Positions 1 through 9,620 of a stretch of DNA of 64,000 nucleotides are shown piece after piece (the first letter of the stretch is position 1; each line of letters begins with the position of its first letter). A program made the position numbers and the translations under genes. This DNA comes from Arthrobacter sp. NtRootA1 (GTDB lineage: Bacteria > Actinomycetota > Actinomycetes > Actinomycetales > Micrococcaceae). The notes beneath the pieces were generated by a model, which was given only the letters and a program-made list of their open reading frames with translations, made no database searches and had not been told where the DNA came from. The DNA is taken from assembly GCF_019976975.1 (NCBI RefSeq), contig NZ_AP024630.1:3906001-3970000 (forward strand), written 5' to 3'.

Positions 1-343
1 GATCCTGCATCCGGCGCGTGACGGCCGGGCTGCTGGTTTCGTTGGCCAGTCCGGCGATTTCGTCGAGCACCTTCTGTGGGTTTTCGTACCGGGTCCAGAG
101 ACCTTCAAGGTCCAGGACGCCAAGACCACCCAAACGGCCCAAGGCAATGGCCGTGTCCGGCGACATCACAGAGTCCATGGGGGCAGCAATCACCGGCATA
201 TCGAACTTATAGGCGTCGATCTGCCAGGAGACAGAGACGTCCTTCGGGTCACGCGTCCGACGATTCGGAACGATCGCGATGTCATCCAGGGAGTAGGCAC
301 GACGCCCACGCTTGCCACGGCCAATCTCAATCTCATAAGTCAC
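1..343 (-). CDS. GuaB3 family IMP dehydrogenase-related protein, partial (C-terminus beyond left edge)
   Basis: Only the first ~114 codons are in the window; the gene runs off the left edge. It starts at GTG (341-343) and the product opens MTYEIEIGRGKRGRRAYSLD, followed by a PNRRTRDPxDV segment and an APMDSVMSP motif. That opening is typical of the GuaB3 branch of the IMP dehydrogenase/GMP reductase family, which lacks the CBS domains of true GuaB. In actinobacteria guaB3 usually sits directly after guaB; here an ABC transporter gene separates them. The catalytic Cys loop is outside the window, so whether the enzyme acts on IMP cannot be judged. Confidence 0.85.
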   Translation of the reverse strand, partial: MTYEIEIGRGKRGRRAYSLDDIAIVPNRRTRDPKDVSVSWQIDAYKFDMPVIAAPMDSVMSPDTAIALGRLGGLGVLDLEGLWTRYENPQKVLDEIAGLANETSSPAVTRRMQD

Positions 344-395
344 TGCTCGAGTTTATCCCACCAAAACCAAGCCACCGTTTTGTTCCAATCCGCTC

Positions 396-2285
396 TTACG
401 GGGTGTTCTGGCTGGTCTCCTCCACGGTGAGCTGGGATTCGAACATCCGGAAGTAGCGGCCCCTCAAGGCCACAAGCTCCTTGTGGGTCCCCTGTTCGGC
501 AATACGCCCATCCTCGAGCATGTACACAACATCTGCCTTTTCGATGGTGGCAAGCCGGTGGCTGATGGCAATGATGGTGCTGTTCCGGTCCGCGAAAAGC
601 CGGGTGAAGATCCGATGCTCAGCCAAAGCATCAATGGCCGACGTCGGTTCGTCCATGACCATGAAGGAGGCATCCCGGTAGAAGTTCCGTGCCATGGCGA
701 GTCGCTGCCATTGACCGCCGGAGAGGCCACTCCCCTTGCGCCCGCGGGGATCCTCCATCCAATTGCTCACATGGTTTTCCAGGCCATTGGGCAGCTTGTT
801 GATGAACTCCATGGCCTCGGCGTCTGATGCTGCCCTTCGGATGCGTTGCTCGTCCCGGGGTTGATCGACATCGCCCAGGTAGATGTTCTCCGCCGCAGTG
901 GCGAATTCATACTTCAGGAACTCCTGGCTCAGGACCGCGAGGTGCCGGTGCCAACTGGTGACGTCGATACCGGTGAGATCGACGCCGTCGAGCAGTACTT
1001 GGCCTGAATCCGGCCGGTACAGACCGGCCAGGATCCGGATCAGCGTGGATTTTCCTGCGCCGTTCTCGCCAACTATGGCAATGTGCTGGCCTGCCCTGAT
1101 GGTCAGCGATATGCCCTTGATAACCTCAATGTCACTCCCCGTATAGCTGAACCGGATGTCCCGCATTGCCACTACGGAAGGCGACTTTGCCAACGGAGGC
1201 TCATGGCCGGTGGGCACTGGAAGCGTCATGAAGAGCTCGTAGTCCTTGAGGTTGGCGAGGTCTTCGTCGATGGAACTCAGTGACGAGACCAGGTTGTTGG
1301 CGGTGGACAGAGCCCGGCTGACGATCTGTTGGATGTAAAGGAACTGCCCTACCGGCTGGGCCCTGGCGATGATTTGTCCCACCACCCAAATCAAGGACAC
1401 AACTTCGGCCCCATACTGCAGGGCGTCCGCCGCGAGTTGCTTGGGAATGTAGCGTTTCTGGAAGTCCAGCCGCCTGCGCTCGTCAGCGTCCCGAAGCCGT
1501 GACCGCAGGTCCATCAAATAGCCCACGATTCCGTATAGCCGCATCTCGGCAATGTGCTGGGGCCGCAGGAGGTTCGTCTCAATCATTCGCCGTTGCCGCC
1601 GGGAATCCACCTGGGTATTCCAATGGGCTATTTGCTCTCTTGAGAGCTTGAACTGCAAGTAGACGCTCGGGACGATTGCAATGAGGACAATGACGGCGAT
1701 CCACCAACTGACCAACAACAGCGCACCGACTGCCAGGATGACTGAAACCAACTGCGTAAAGATGGCCGCGATCCTGTCCAGGACCCGGGCATAGGAATCG
1801 GAGAACCGCTTGGCGCGATCGTAGAGGTCCACCGTTTCTTTGTCGTCATAACGCCAGAACTCCAAGGCAAGGAAGCGCTCATACATCATGTCGCCGACGA
1901 TCGCGCCCACTTTGAAGCTCATCAGCTGCTGGATGTACCGGTCCACGCTGCTGAAGGCGCCCCAGAACAGTCCCAGCGCCGCAGTAATGATGACGTACAG
2001 AATTGCCCGTGGACCGGCGTCGGGATCTCCCGCGTAACCGGCGGCCAGCGCCGTGGTGGTCAACGCGGCAAAGTAGGTGGTTACCAGCGGCAGCGTGGCC
2101 GAAATCAGGGAGCCAGCCACTTTCATGATGACTGCAACCGGTGAAGCCTTGAAACTCACCTTCAGGACCTGCCCGACGGCGCGTGCGTACGGCCGGAGGG
2201 CCAGCTTGCGGGGCGCTTTGCCGGGTTGGACTGGGTTCAGCCGGACTGACTCCGGGTGCCGCGGTTGTGCGGGCTTTTCGGACAT
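396..2285 (-). CDS. ABC transporter, fused permease and ATP-binding protein (exporter type)
   Basis: A 629-residue half-transporter that would work as a dimer in the membrane. An N-terminal transmembrane domain (about residues 40-345, hydrophobic runs near 50-75, 93-112, 175-210 and 290-307) is followed by a nucleotide-binding domain. Visible motifs are Walker A GENGAGKS at 406-413, signature LSGGQ at 521-525, Walker B ending MVMDEP at 542-547 and an H-loop AISHR. The fused exporter layout is that of lipid, peptide or drug efflux pumps; the substrate cannot be told from sequence. It lies between guaB and the guaB3-like gene on the same strand, 89 nt after guaB and its terminator-like hairpin, so it is probably transcribed separately. 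Confidence 0.9.
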   Translation of the reverse strand: MSEKPAQPRHPESVRLNPVQPGKAPRKLALRPYARAVGQVLKVSFKASPVAVIMKVAGSLISATLPLVTTYFAALTTTALAAGYAGDPDAGPRAILYVIITAALGLFWGAFSSVDRYIQQLMSFKVGAIVGDMMYERFLALEFWRYDDKETVDLYDRAKRFSDSYARVLDRIAAIFTQLVSVILAVGALLLVSWWIAVIVLIAIVPSVYLQFKLSREQIAHWNTQVDSRRQRRMIETNLLRPQHIAEMRLYGIVGYLMDLRSRLRDADERRRLDFQKRYIPKQLAADALQYGAEVVSLIWVVGQIIARAQPVGQFLYIQQIVSRALSTANNLVSSLSSIDEDLANLKDYELFMTLPVPTGHEPPLAKSPSVVAMRDIRFSYTGSDIEVIKGISLTIRAGQHIAIVGENGAGKSTLIRILAGLYRPDSGQVLLDGVDLTGIDVTSWHRHLAVLSQEFLKYEFATAAENIYLGDVDQPRDEQRIRRAASDAEAMEFINKLPNGLENHVSNWMEDPRGRKGSGLSGGQWQRLAMARNFYRDASFMVMDEPTSAIDALAEHRIFTRLFADRNSTIIAISHRLATIEKADVVYMLEDGRIAEQGTHKELVALRGRYFRMFESQLTVEETSQNTP

Positions 2286-2336
2286 GTCCCCAGCCTATTC
2301 CTACCCACAGACATTTCCGGTGCGGCCCTTAAACAG

Positions 2337-2368
2337 CTGTTCCCCGCGGACAAGTCCACGGGGAACAG
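2337..2368 (-). terminator. Hairpin terminator after guaB
   Basis: Arms at 2337-2351 and 2354-2368 pair at 14 of 15 positions and lie just past the guaB stop codon. The T-run on the minus strand is short (GTTT), so it may be a weak or factor-assisted terminator. Confidence 0.6.
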
Positions 2369-2374
2369 TAGTGG

Positions 2375-3886
2375 TCAGCGGGAACCGTAGTTGGGTGCCT
2401 CCACCGTCATCTGGATATCGTGCGGGTGCGATTCCTTCAGGCCGGCAGGCGTGATCCGGACGAACTTGCCGCGTGCCTTGAGCTCGGGAATCGTGGGAGC
2501 GCCGGTGTAGAACATGGTCTGGCGGAGGCCGCCCACCAACTGGTACGCCACGGATGCCAGCGGGCCACGGAACGCGACGCGGCCTTCGATGCCTTCCGGG
2601 ATGAGCTTGTCATCACCGGAGACGTCGGCCTGGAAATAGCGGTCCTTGGAGTAGGACGTGTTCTTGCCACGCGACTGCATGGCGCCAAGGGAGCCCATGC
2701 CGCGGTAGCTCTTGAACTGCTTGCCGTTGACGAAGATGAGCTCGCCGGGCGACTCTTCACAACCAGCCAGCAATGAGCCGAGCATGACGGTGTCGGCGCC
2801 GGCCACGAGTGCCTTACCGATGTCACCGGAGTACTGGAGGCCGCCGTCGGCAATCAGCGGCACGCCCGCCGGGATGGCAGCCTTCGCGGATTCGTAGATG
2901 GCCGTGATCTGGGGAACGCCGACACCGGCTACAACACGTGTGGTGCAGATGGAGCCTGGGCCCACACCGACCTTGATGCCATCGGCACCGGCGTCAATCA
3001 GGGCCTGGGCACCTTCACGCGTGGCAGCCTGGCCACCAATGATGTCCACGTGGGCAGCAATCGGGTCCGACTTCAGGCGGCGGATCATGTCCAGCACACC
3101 TTGGGAGTGGCCGTTGGCAGTGTCCACGAAGAGTGCGTCCACGCCGGCGTCGATGAGCTTCATGGCGCGCTCCCAACCGTCGCCGAAGAAGCCGATGGCA
3201 GCACCTACACGCAGTCGGCCCTCATCGTCCTTGGTGGCCAGCGGGTACTGCTCTGCCTTGGTGAAGTCCTTGGTGGTGATGAGGCCCTTGAGGCGGCCCT
3301 GCTCGTCAACGAGGGGGAGCTTCTCGATCTTGTTGGTGGCCAGCTTGTGCGAGGCTTCCTCGCGGCTGATGCCCACATGGCCGGTGATGAGCGGCATCTT
3401 GGTCATGGCATCGCTGACGCTTCGCAGCGGGAATTCAGATTCCGGAATGAACCGGGTGTCGCGGTTGGTGACGATGCCCAGAAGCCGCCCGTCAGTGTCC
3501 ACAACGGGAAGGCCGGAAACGCGGTAACGGGAGCAGAGCTCGTCCAGTTCCTGCAGCGTGGCCTGCGGGCCAATGGTCAGCGGGTTGGTGATCATGCCGG
3601 ATTCGCTGCGCTTGACGCGGTCCACATGCTCAGCCTGGTCATCGATGGACAGGTTGCGGTGCACTACGCCCAGGCCACCCTGGCGGGCCATGGCGATTGC
3701 CATGCGGGACTCCGTGACGGTGTCCATGGCAGCGGACAGCAACGGCGTCTGCACCGTGATTCGCTTGGAAATGCGTGAGGACGTGTCTGCATCAGAGGGG
3801 ATCACATCGGTGTGTCCGGGGAGGAGCAGGACGTCGTCGTACGTCAGGCCTACAAAGCCAAAGGGATCGTGTTCGGGCTGGGTCAT
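2375..3886 (-). CDS. guaB: IMP dehydrogenase
   Basis: Catalyses NAD-dependent oxidation of IMP to XMP, the committed step of guanine nucleotide synthesis, in the cytosol as a tetramer. The 503-residue product has the standard length. Its TIM barrel is interrupted by two CBS domains at about residues 100-215. The catalytic loop GPGSICTTR carries the active-site Cys at 314, and a YRGMGSLGAM flap segment follows later. The ATG start at 3884-3886 has a normal upstream region. The adjacent GuaB3-like gene is a paralogue, while this one is the canonical enzyme. Confidence 0.97.
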   Translation of the reverse strand: MTQPEHDPFGFVGLTYDDVLLLPGHTDVIPSDADTSSRISKRITVQTPLLSAAMDTVTESRMAIAMARQGGLGVVHRNLSIDDQAEHVDRVKRSESGMITNPLTIGPQATLQELDELCSRYRVSGLPVVDTDGRLLGIVTNRDTRFIPESEFPLRSVSDAMTKMPLITGHVGISREEASHKLATNKIEKLPLVDEQGRLKGLITTKDFTKAEQYPLATKDDEGRLRVGAAIGFFGDGWERAMKLIDAGVDALFVDTANGHSQGVLDMIRRLKSDPIAAHVDIIGGQAATREGAQALIDAGADGIKVGVGPGSICTTRVVAGVGVPQITAIYESAKAAIPAGVPLIADGGLQYSGDIGKALVAGADTVMLGSLLAGCEESPGELIFVNGKQFKSYRGMGSLGAMQSRGKNTSYSKDRYFQADVSGDDKLIPEGIEGRVAFRGPLASVAYQLVGGLRQTMFYTGAPTIPELKARGKFVRITPAGLKESHPHDIQMTVEAPNYGSR

Positions 3887-3966
3887 GAGTGCGGCCTCTT
3901 ACCTGGGTTCTGGGGGCTATAACTGGTAGGGGTTGCAACTGATGACCAGCCCGTCATTACGGGACT

Positions 3967-3996
3967 GGCCTGTGCATAAAATACGGGCCTGTGCAT
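3967..3996. repeat. Paired 11-bp direct repeat upstream of guaB
   Basis: GGCCTGTGCAT occurs at 3967-3977 and again at 3986-3996, a 19-bp period, in the 264-bp gap between guaB and the acyltransferase gene. The position, 80-110 bp before the guaB start, fits a regulator binding site or upstream promoter element. Nothing else recognisable is seen in 3887-4150. Confidence 0.4.
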
Positions 3997-4150
3997 GAGG
4001 TACTGCAAGGCGAAGGTGCTTCGGGTATTGAATAAATAGTAGAACCTTCGCGGCGATCGCCATATTCCGCGACGCCTGAGTGTGAGCAATAGCACTGGCG
4101 GCAGGCCGACGTCGTGCGTTCCATGCTCCTGAGGGTGGCGAGGCTAGCGC

Positions 4151-6238
4151 TCAGGACCACCCCGTCGCGGCGAGGAGCCGCTCCTCGAACATCGGGATCA
4201 TGCTCTGTACATAGGTCTTGGTGAGGTGGTTGTCGTCCTTGTAGACATACACATTGCCCACCACGGCCGGACACGTTCCCCGCTGGCAGATGAAGTCGCT
4301 CATGTCCATCAAGTACAACCGATCCACCTTGCCCGCGTAATCGTCCAAGGGCGAGGATGCAGCCAGGGAATCTTCCAAAGGAGGGTTACAGTCGGGCGAA
4401 TCGGGCCCCTTCTTTTGCACGCACTCGGGCATATTGATGCTGAACCGCGGGTTGTCACGGACACCCACGACGTCGATTCCTGCATCCGTGAAGGGCTTGA
4501 TCCCTTCCAAATAGCCGGGCACTTCGGTCTCGAAAGGGGCCGTGACATGAGTCAGTGACGCCACAGTGAACACTGCATCGGGTTTGTGCTCCATGACGTA
4601 AGCGGCACTTGCCTTGTTGAAGTCGTTGCAGTCGCTGGTGCGTTCAGGAGAGTCGGCACCGAACCGGCAGTTCCCCTTCAACAGGGTCACCACTTCCCAA
4701 CCATGCTCCTTGGCTATGGGGCCCAGGGCGGCCATGTACTGCTGGGCATGGGAATCGCCCAGGACCACGATCCTCTTGGTCACTACTTCCGGTTCAGCAT
4801 TCTGGAGGCAACCCGCCAGCAAAGGATCTGACGGGACGTTCGCGCCAGTACACAGGCCATCGATGTCCGCCCACTCATCCTTCATGGCGGAAGGTGCGGG
4901 AATGATCATTGCCTTAGGAGTCGCTTGGCCCGCGAACTCAGGCGACAGCGCTGCAGCACCCGGCGTCAGTTCCTTTGGCTGATCCGCAATCGCGACGCTT
5001 TCGGCGGCGATGGCACCCTGCCAGGCGGTCATCGGCAGCGCCAGCAGCGCACCGCAGGAACCAACGACCACGGCGGCCCGCCAGGACCGTGCGTCCGGCC
5101 ACTGCCAGCGGCGCATCGGCACCTCGACATACCGTGTGGTGGCCACGGCCAACACCATGGATACCGCCATGATGCCCAGGCCCTCCAGGAGGTTGGGGCT
5201 TGTGGACTCCGTGACGAGCAGGAAGAACACCAGCACAGGCCAGTGCCACAAGTACAAGGCATAGGAATTGTTGCCCACCAGGACCAGGGGCTTTGAGCTG
5301 AGCACGCGGTCCGCACCAAACCGGCTGATGCTCTGGCCGGCGACAATAACGGCTGATGCCGCGAGCGTGGGCCAGAGGGCCACGAATCCCGGGAAGGAAC
5401 GGTCCACCGTCAGGATCAAGCCACACGAGAGCATGGCGGCCAACCCTGCCCAACCCAGGAAGACCCGAAGCCGCCGTCCCGGTTTGAGGTACGGGAGAGC
5501 CAGCGCCAGCAGGGAACCCAGCGCAAATTCCCACAGCCTTGTCCGGGTATCGAAATAGGCATAGGCCTGGTTGTTGGCCGTCTGGTCGATGGAATAGATC
5601 AGCGAGGCCACAAAGACCAGGCCGAACGCCATGAACAGCAGCTGCCGGTGTTCCATGACCTTACGGCCCGGGAACAGCTTTGCCAGTTGCGGCTGCAGCA
5701 GGGCCACCGCCGCGAAAATCAGCGGCCACAGGATAAAGACCTGGCCCTGGACGGACAGGGACCAAAAGTGTTGAAGGGGACTCGCTCCGGAGTGGTCCTG
5801 GGCATAGTAATCAACGGCAGAGTCCGCAAGCTGCCAGTTCTGCCGGTACAGCAGGGAGGCCCAGGCCTCGGCGAGCACATCCGGCCACCGGCTCTGCGGG
5901 ACAAAAGCCCACGTTGCGGTCAGAACCGCCAACAAGACAACGACGACGGCGGGCAGCAGCCGCTTGAACACGTGGAGCCAGTGTTGCACGAGCCTCAGGG
6001 GCTTATGGTTTTCGAGCTTCCGCGTAAAGGACAGGGTCATCAGGAAAGCCGAGATGAGCAAAAAGACGTCGACACCACCGGACACCCGGCCCAGCCAAAT
6101 GTGGTAAGCCGCTACCATCAACACCGCCAGGGCCCGCAGGCCCTGGACCTCGGGGCGGAAGGTGCGTTCCGCCGTCGTGGGCTTCGCTGTGGTGGAATTG
6201 CCACCCAAAGGTGCAGCTGCTTTCACGTTCTCGCTCAT
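4151..6238 (-). CDS. Membrane O-acyltransferase with C-terminal SGNH domain (second of tandem pair)
   Basis: A 695-residue fusion of an OafA/YrhL-like acyltransferase_3 domain (about 10 membrane segments, residues 25-400) with an extracytoplasmic SGNH hydrolase-like domain. The catalytic His lies in RxxxxYHIW (His46). The SGNH block has GDSHAQQ (Ser496) and a C-terminal DDNH (His671). Such fusions acetylate or otherwise acylate cell-wall polymers, O-antigens or glycans. The start chosen is the ATG at 6236-6238, which overlaps the stop codon of the upstream paralogue as ATGA, showing translational coupling; a longer start 9 codons upstream would run into that gene. Acceptor and acyl group are unknown. 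Confidence 0.88.
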   Translation of the reverse strand: MSENVKAAAPLGGNSTTAKPTTAERTFRPEVQGLRALAVLMVAAYHIWLGRVSGGVDVFLLISAFLMTLSFTRKLENHKPLRLVQHWLHVFKRLLPAVVVVLLAVLTATWAFVPQSRWPDVLAEAWASLLYRQNWQLADSAVDYYAQDHSGASPLQHFWSLSVQGQVFILWPLIFAAVALLQPQLAKLFPGRKVMEHRQLLFMAFGLVFVASLIYSIDQTANNQAYAYFDTRTRLWEFALGSLLALALPYLKPGRRLRVFLGWAGLAAMLSCGLILTVDRSFPGFVALWPTLAASAVIVAGQSISRFGADRVLSSKPLVLVGNNSYALYLWHWPVLVFFLLVTESTSPNLLEGLGIMAVSMVLAVATTRYVEVPMRRWQWPDARSWRAAVVVGSCGALLALPMTAWQGAIAAESVAIADQPKELTPGAAALSPEFAGQATPKAMIIPAPSAMKDEWADIDGLCTGANVPSDPLLAGCLQNAEPEVVTKRIVVLGDSHAQQYMAALGPIAKEHGWEVVTLLKGNCRFGADSPERTSDCNDFNKASAAYVMEHKPDAVFTVASLTHVTAPFETEVPGYLEGIKPFTDAGIDVVGVRDNPRFSINMPECVQKKGPDSPDCNPPLEDSLAASSPLDDYAGKVDRLYLMDMSDFICQRGTCPAVVGNVYVYKDDNHLTKTYVQSMIPMFEERLLAATGWS

Positions 6239-8298
6239 CGCTCCCACCCCGTCGCGGCAAACCACCTTTCATCGAACATCTCACCCATGCTGGTGACGTA
6301 GGTCTTGGACAAGTGGTTGTCGTCCAGGTAGACGAACACATTTCCTATGACGCTGGGGCACTGGACACCATTGCAGAGGAGATCTGTCATATCCAGGAAT
6401 GCTGCATTTCCAAACTTTCCCTGCACAGAGGCGAAGGGGCTCTCTGCGGCCAGGACGTCATGCAGGTCAGACTTGCAGTCAGGGCTGTCCACGCCCTTGG
6501 ACAGTGCACATTCGGTGACGTTGTGGTCGTAGCGTGGGTTGTCCCGGATGGCCACCACTTGGATGCCGAGGTCGTTGAAGTTGGTGACCGACTGTTCAAA
6601 GCCGTATACCAGCTCCTCATCCGGTGACGACGGAGCCGCCTTGGTGCCCACCATGAACACCGAATCCGGGGTGTGGGCTGCCACGTACTTGAAAGCCGCC
6701 GAGTTGAAATCATTGCAGTGCTTGTCAGCGTCCGGGTTCTCCGGCATGAACGGGCATCCGCCCAAAAGGAGGGCCGTAACCTTCCAGTGCTGAGCCTCAG
6801 CGAGGGGACCGAGCGCCGCAAGCCATTGCTGGGCGTGCGAATCACCCAGGACCACAATGCTCTTGGTGGCGTCGTCGCCCACGTCGTTCTGCTGGCAGTT
6901 CTCCTGCAGCGTCTTGTCTTCGGGCTGGGACGCTCCCTCGCACGTCCCACCAAGGTGGGCCCAGTCCTCAGGTAGTTGCTCTGCGGTAGGGAGCGTCTTC
7001 GCATCCTGGCTGACTTGGTCCACGTACCCGGGTAGGAGGGCATGCGCTCCCGGGTTGTCGTTGAATGCCTGCGTATCAGCGGCCTTCTGGTCCAGATACT
7101 GCTTGTACTGGAAGCCGAGCAACGGGGTGCATGCCACGGCCAGGCACACTGCGATCGAGATGGCTGCGCGGCGACGCTTCACCTCGGGCCACTTCCACTC
7201 GCGGAATGGCTTCTCCACATACTTCGTGGTCAGGAACGCCAGGATCAGTGCCAACGCCACAATCGCCGTGCCGGAAAGCCAACCCGCATGATCCTTGCCG
7301 CTCCAAGCCAAGGCGATCACCAGGATGGGCCAGTGCCAGAGATAGAGGGCATAGGAATTATCGCCAAGCCGAACCAGGAATTTGGAGCTCAGGATCCGAT
7401 CCACGCCGAAGCGGCTACCAGTCTGTCCCGCTGCGATCACTGCAACGGCAGCCAGGGTTGGCCAGAGCGCAACAAAGCCGGGGAACGCGGTCTGGACCTG
7501 CAGCAGGATGCCGCAGCTGAGCATGGCGGCAACGCCGATCCATCCCATTGCCACGCGGACAGGTTTGGAAAAGTCCAAGGCAGGCAAGATCAAGGCAACG
7601 AGTGTTCCGAGGGCGAATTCCCATAGCCGGGCGAAGGTGTCGAAGTAAGCCACCGCCTGGTTGTTCGCCGTAAAGATGATGGAGTACGTCAGGGAAACGA
7701 CGAAGATGAGCGCAAAAACGTACGCGAGCGAAGCCCGGTACCGGAGATCGAATTTGCGGCAGATGACCGCCATCACGGCGAAGATCACCGGCCAGAGAAT
7801 GAATACCTGGGCTTGGATGGAAAGCGACCAGAAGTGCTGTACAGGACTGGCCAGGCTGTGATCTGTTGCGTAGTAGTTGACCGCAAGAGTCTGCAGGAGC
7901 CAATTCTCGTAATAGAAAAGTGAGGCCCAAGCCTGATTGACCACTTCCACCCAGCGGGTGGCAGGCAGGAACGCAAAAGTAGCAGCCAGTGTTCCGAAGA
8001 GTACAACCACCACTGCCGGGAGCAGACGCCTGAACAAGTGCAGCCAGTGCCGCAGCAAGTCCATCGGACGCCGCTGTTTGAAGCGGCTGGTGAACTGAAG
8101 AGTCATGAGGAATGCCGAGATCAGCAGGAAGACATCTACCCCGCCTGACACCCGCCCAATCCAGATGTGGTAGCTCACAACCATGAGGACGGCGAGGGAG
8201 CGGAGGCCCTGGATTTCGGGTCGGAAGGTGGACTTTACAACGGGACCGGTAGCCCGCCTGTTGGGACGGGCGGGCGGTCGGATCGTTGATGTAGTCAC
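6235..8298 (-). CDS. Membrane O-acyltransferase with C-terminal SGNH domain (first of tandem pair)
   Basis: Paralogue of the gene that follows it, with the same architecture: an acyltransferase_3 membrane domain (His44 in SYHIW, then GRVSGGVDVFLL) and an SGNH tail with GDSHAQQ (Ser487) and DDNH (His662). The GTG at 8296-8298 is preferred because GAGGA lies about 10 nt upstream; an ATG at 8338-8340 would add 14 residues but has no clear ribosome site. The two proteins remain alignable over their full length but differ throughout, so this is an old tandem duplication and the copies may have different acceptors. They probably form one transcription unit. Confidence 0.85.
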   Translation of the reverse strand: MTTSTIRPPARPNRRATGPVVKSTFRPEIQGLRSLAVLMVVSYHIWIGRVSGGVDVFLLISAFLMTLQFTSRFKQRRPMDLLRHWLHLFRRLLPAVVVVLFGTLAATFAFLPATRWVEVVNQAWASLFYYENWLLQTLAVNYYATDHSLASPVQHFWSLSIQAQVFILWPVIFAVMAVICRKFDLRYRASLAYVFALIFVVSLTYSIIFTANNQAVAYFDTFARLWEFALGTLVALILPALDFSKPVRVAMGWIGVAAMLSCGILLQVQTAFPGFVALWPTLAAVAVIAAGQTGSRFGVDRILSSKFLVRLGDNSYALYLWHWPILVIALAWSGKDHAGWLSGTAIVALALILAFLTTKYVEKPFREWKWPEVKRRRAAISIAVCLAVACTPLLGFQYKQYLDQKAADTQAFNDNPGAHALLPGYVDQVSQDAKTLPTAEQLPEDWAHLGGTCEGASQPEDKTLQENCQQNDVGDDATKSIVVLGDSHAQQWLAALGPLAEAQHWKVTALLLGGCPFMPENPDADKHCNDFNSAAFKYVAAHTPDSVFMVGTKAAPSSPDEELVYGFEQSVTNFNDLGIQVVAIRDNPRYDHNVTECALSKGVDSPDCKSDLHDVLAAESPFASVQGKFGNAAFLDMTDLLCNGVQCPSVIGNVFVYLDDNHLSKTYVTSMGEMFDERWFAATGWER

Positions 8299-8484
8299 GT
8301 TAGGCAGTTCCTCAAGGCTATTGCACAAAGCATCCATCATACGCTGTTCCGGGCGCCGGCCCCAGTCGGGCCGGCCTGCGGAACCGCCTTACGAGTGTCT
8401 ATTAGCTCAGGTTGGACTATGCATTTGCAAAGATGAAACTGTGCGTTGCCTGTGCCAAGGCACGTGTGTTTGGACGCCCGGAAA

Positions 8485-9594
8485 CTAGGTCAGGGCCGGC
8501 CGACGCTCAGCCGTCAGCTGCCGGTCGGCTGTGATGCGGCGAGCCAGGTAACGGGCGTCGCGACCAACTCCTGGAAGGGTTGCCGAGACGGCCGCGAACA
8601 GGAACTCCTGGCCGAGGAAATAGAGTCCAGAAACAGATTCCACGACTCCCCTTTTGTGGGCCGGCGTCCCGTCTCCGTCTTGGTAAGGGAGCTTCAGCCA
8701 CGAGTAGTCCACCCGATATCCGGTACACCAGATGACGTTCGCCACGTCCAAGGTCCGGCCCTCTTCCAGCAACGGTTTACCTTGCTTTACGCTGGCTATC
8801 CTTGGCAGCAGTTCCACCTTCGCGTCACGCAGTTCCTTAGTCCGCGTTCGGATCAAAGGTGCCGCCATCATCTTGAATGCCGGCGCCACTTTCCGGCCAA
8901 CCGGCGTGTTAAGGGTCAGGATGTGAAGGCCTGCGAACCGGATCACAGGCAGGACAAACCGGGCTGCAGCGCGTCCATGGCGAACGGGGATTTCGCCACT
9001 GGCTTTGCCGGCCAGCAACGTGGTGTGGGTCCGGCTGGCTTCAAGGGCAATCTCCGCGCCGGAATTGCCGAGCCCGACCACGAGCACTGGTCCAGGTTGG
9101 AGTTGCCCAGGGTTCTTGTATTCCTGCGAGTGAAGCTGCACGATGCCGGGATCCAGCTCATTCGCGAATGCCGGACGCTTGGGCAGGCGATATCCACCGG
9201 TCGCAACCACTACGTTGTTGGCGGTCCAGGACCGATCACCGGAGCTCACAAGAAAGCGATCACCCTGTTGCGTCACTCCATCAACACGGACTCCGTGAAC
9301 CACGGGCAGACTGAACCGTCGTGCATATTCTTCGAGGTAGTCCGCCAACTCATCCTTATGGGGGAACGCCAGGCGGTCGCCCGGGAAGGGCGCGCCCGGC
9401 AAACCGTCGTACTTGGCTGGTGTGAAGAGACGAAGCGAATCCCACCGTTGGCGCCACGAATCGCCGGTCCTGGCGTTCTCGTCAAGGATGACGAAGTTGT
9501 GGTGCCCTTTGGCCAGCCAGTAGCCGAGCGCCAAGCCGGCCTGGCCACCGCCCACGATCACGGTATCGAACTGTGGGTCACTAGCATTTTTCAT
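8485..9594 (-). CDS. FAD/NAD(P)-dependent monooxygenase of the CzcO/flavin-monooxygenase group
   Basis: A 369-residue single-component flavoprotein. An FAD-binding GGGQAG lies at residues 15-20, a second dinucleotide site (VVGLGNSGAE) lies mid-protein for NADPH, and an ATGGYRLP segment and a late WCTGYR motif are typical of flavin-containing monooxygenases. The ATG at 9592-9594 is chosen over a GTG 13 codons upstream because GAAAGGAAAA precedes it at normal spacing. The substrate is unknown. It is downstream of the SemiSWEET-like gene on the same strand, with a palindromic repeat copy between and overlapping that gene. Confidence 0.85.
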   Translation of the reverse strand: MKNASDPQFDTVIVGGGQAGLALGYWLAKGHHNFVILDENARTGDSWRQRWDSLRLFTPAKYDGLPGAPFPGDRLAFPHKDELADYLEEYARRFSLPVVHGVRVDGVTQQGDRFLVSSGDRSWTANNVVVATGGYRLPKRPAFANELDPGIVQLHSQEYKNPGQLQPGPVLVVGLGNSGAEIALEASRTHTTLLAGKASGEIPVRHGRAAARFVLPVIRFAGLHILTLNTPVGRKVAPAFKMMAAPLIRTRTKELRDAKVELLPRIASVKQGKPLLEEGRTLDVANVIWCTGYRVDYSWLKLPYQDGDGTPAHKRGVVESVSGLYFLGQEFLFAAVSATLPGVGRDARYLARRITADRQLTAERRPALT

Positions 9595-9620
9595 GGCTTT
9601 TCCTTTCTCGTTTCTGATCC

